In this document: positions 62,433-64,000 of the stretch, piece after piece | How the letters are laid out: each line of letters starts with the position of its first letter | Position numbering within the stretch: the stretch's first letter is position 1 | From: Rhizophagus sp. LPA8_4_AMF | Lineage: Eukaryota; Glomeromycota; Glomeromycetes; Glomerales; Glomeraceae | NCBI GenBank assembly: GCA_021464525.1 | Contig: JADRCO010000032.1 | Coordinates: forward strand, 1-64,000 | Length of the DNA stretch: 64,000 bases | Reading direction: 5' to 3' | Position numbers and translations under genes: made by a program | Notes under the pieces: model-generated | What the model was told of the DNA's origin: nothing | What the model saw: only the letters and a program-made list of their open reading frames with translations | Databases searched by the model: none

Positions 62433-62737
62433 AGATTGGCATTTGAAGTAAAATTGAATTAGCTATAACATTAAAACTAAAAGAAAACCTTAAAATTTTT
62501 CATTCGAAAACTTAAAGTTATATAGCCAACATTTTGATTTGGTTTATTCTAATTTCCAAAGAACTGATATGAAAATCAAGATGCGAACAAATAATCCTAT
62601 AGAAAAGAGCATAGGATATATTAAGAATAGATAAAATAATCTCAATATAAACTTTAAAATAAGTCAAATTATAATGGTAAAATGACTAAAAATAATATTA
62701 AAATAAATACAACAAAAACTATATTAGTAATATTCTG

Positions 62738-62795
62738 AGATTTCAAATCTATAAGGATTCTATAAATTTCTATAGAATCCTTATAAATCTGAAAT
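62738..62795. repeat. near-perfect inverted repeat
   Basis: TATAAGGATTCTATA and TATAGAATCCTTATA form a perfect 15-bp stem around a 6-base loop, and the pairing continues outward with few mismatches into AGATTTCAAATC / AATCTGAAATTT. It is non-coding. Confidence 0.6.
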
Positions 62796-62868
62796 TTTAT
62801 GCATTCTTTAAAAAACTTTAATCAAAATTTAAGAGTCTTTTAGAATTTTATAGAATGATACAGTGGCT

Positions 62869-62892
62869 CATAAAAGTAATACACCAAACTAA
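62869..62892. repeat. CAGTGGCTCATAAAAGTAAT motif, transposon-end-like
   Basis: CAGTGGCTCATAAAAGTAAT occurs here and, as CAGTGGCTCTTAAAAGTAAT, at 63585-63604 in the same orientation. Such sharply conserved words next to TA-rich DNA resemble Tc1/mariner terminal repeats. The opposite ends are not seen within the window. Confidence 0.4.
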
Positions 62893-63289
62893 TTGTTAAT
62901 CATTAATCATATGTATTATCATTAAATTAAAACTAATCAAAATAAAATTCAAAATGTAGATTATTTATCATATGGTCTATCAAAATGTAAAATTTGATTG
63001 GTTAATTCTTTATGTACAGCACATTTTATTAAAAAAAGATGATACGTTACTTTTGTTACTTTTTGTACTTTTAATAAATTTAGTATTTTATAAAATTAAC
63101 AATATGCTTTATTATAAATTTAATGATAAATTAAACATTAAATAGTCTAAATTATTAATTTAATTTAAAAAAACCAAAAAATTTTAGGGGTTTATTAAGT
63201 AATTTATTTAAATAGTATATTTTATAATTATAATGTCATTATATATAGATATTTTTTTATTTTTTTTTTTTTAATCTTTAAGGATTGTG

Positions 63290-64000
63290 ACATTGTGGGT
63301 TTACAAATAGTGTTATTGGCAAACTAGCAACTTCCAGAATATAATCCTATTATGGTGGTCATTAACTACCTGACGATGTAAAGAACACTGCCCCGCTCTT
63401 TATCTCATGTTGAGCCTAAGCCGTCACCTACTCCCCCTTTAATCTTATAATCATGATAAGGTCGAGACTAATTCAATTTATCTAGGACCAGCCCATCACA
63501 GGAAGAATAAGGATCTTTTGGACCTAAAGGTGTAATGCAATAGAACAATCATCTAGAAATCCTCACATGTTCATTACTACATCAGTGGCTCTTAAAAGTA
63601 ATGCAATATCAAGATTCAGGTTGGTCTCACTTAAAGACCATCACAGCCCATAACTACTAACATAGCAGAACACAGTTGTAAGTCCCCAACTAGTATATAC
63701 TGGTACAATTAAATACACTTTGACAGTGACTAGTCAAACAGAAAGCAACAGAGGGTACAGGATCAGACCTTAAAGGTGATTACCTCACAATCCTAAGTTA
63801 TCACCAGCCAATACGTCAAAGTCACTGGGAAATTGAATCCCACCTCTAAACCTAATACATCACTTACTCTCATGAACAACTTAATTGGCCTAGGACCTAC
63901 AAGAAGGTCCATCTATCACAAAGACAAGCACCTAATGTCTTTAGCATCTATAGAACCATCTAGCCCAATTGGACCCTTAAAGATATCGCTGAGTGATCTA
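63290..64000. repeat. GC-richer unassigned repeat-like block at window edge
   Basis: Base composition changes sharply near 63290, from about 20% G+C to roughly 40%, and stays so to the window end. No frame longer than ~60 codons is open on either strand, and no known domain was recognised. It is probably part of a larger dispersed element that continues beyond the window; the family is undetermined. Confidence 0.4.

Larger units (their letters stand above)
59897..64000. other. gene-free right end with transposon-like elements
   Basis: No gene is supported. A T-rich frame at 60135-60446 codes for hydrophobic residues only and is treated as chance. The elements at 60866-61110, 61886-62432, 62738-62795, 62869-62892 and 63290-64000 are listed separately. 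Confidence 0.55.

Overview
This AT-rich window comes from a fungal nuclear genome. The genes carry many short GT-AG introns, the coding exons are low in GC, and the intergenic DNA is close to pure A/T with many short inverted-repeat elements. Gene content is fungal (PFS2, MTC1, SYO1, SIP5, MCR1, BRO1), but one gene encodes an Integrator subunit (INTS10-like), which Dikarya lack, and another contains minor-spliceosome-type AT-AC introns. Together these point to an early-diverging fungus, most likely a Glomeromycotina such as Rhizophagus. That assignment is inference. All gene models were spliced by hand, and every model listed closes in frame from ATG to stop.

Layout. 1-6138 is gene-free and repeat-rich: a 147-bp tandem repeat, an array of exon-like ~110-bp units, and two small TA-flanked inverted-repeat elements. 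6139-9215 (-) is a two-PH-domain acidic protein. 9216-12934 is mostly low-complexity DNA. 12935-14147 (+) is a coiled-coil orphan preceded by two ACGCGT boxes. 15415-16499 (-) is an MCR1-type NADH-cytochrome b5 reductase, divergent from a second coiled-coil orphan (16682-17967 +). 18252-19645 (-) MTC1 and 19851-24087 (+) BRO1/ALIX diverge from a 205-bp spacer and are both membrane-trafficking genes. 24582-28739 (-) is a large Ser/Asn-rich disordered protein. 30203-31385 (-) is a secreted GDSL-fold protein that has lost its catalytic Ser and His. 32020-33627 (-) is an uncharacterised protein divergent from PFS2 (33769-37037 +), a WD40 mRNA 3'-end-processing factor. 39081-44142 (+) is POL3, the DNA polymerase delta catalytic subunit, in 28 exons. 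47134-51960 (-) is the INTS10-like gene. 53001-56039 (-) SYO1 and 56248-57201 (+) RPA43 form a divergent ribosome-biogenesis pair. 57798-59896 (+) is SIP5. 59897-64000 is gene-free, with several non-autonomous transposon-like elements and a GC-richer unassigned repeat block at the right edge.

The strongest observation is in POL3. Two of its 27 introns cannot be removed by GT-AG or GC-AG splicing. They fit U12-type AT-AC introns at the 5' splice site, branch point and AC acceptor, and removing them restores exactly the polymerase delta protein sequence. The gene also has two GC-AG introns, and SYO1 has a third. The other main leads are the INTS10 gene, the dead GDSL protein, the exon-like tandem array, and ACGCGT (MCB-like) boxes upstream of POL3 and of one coiled-coil orphan.
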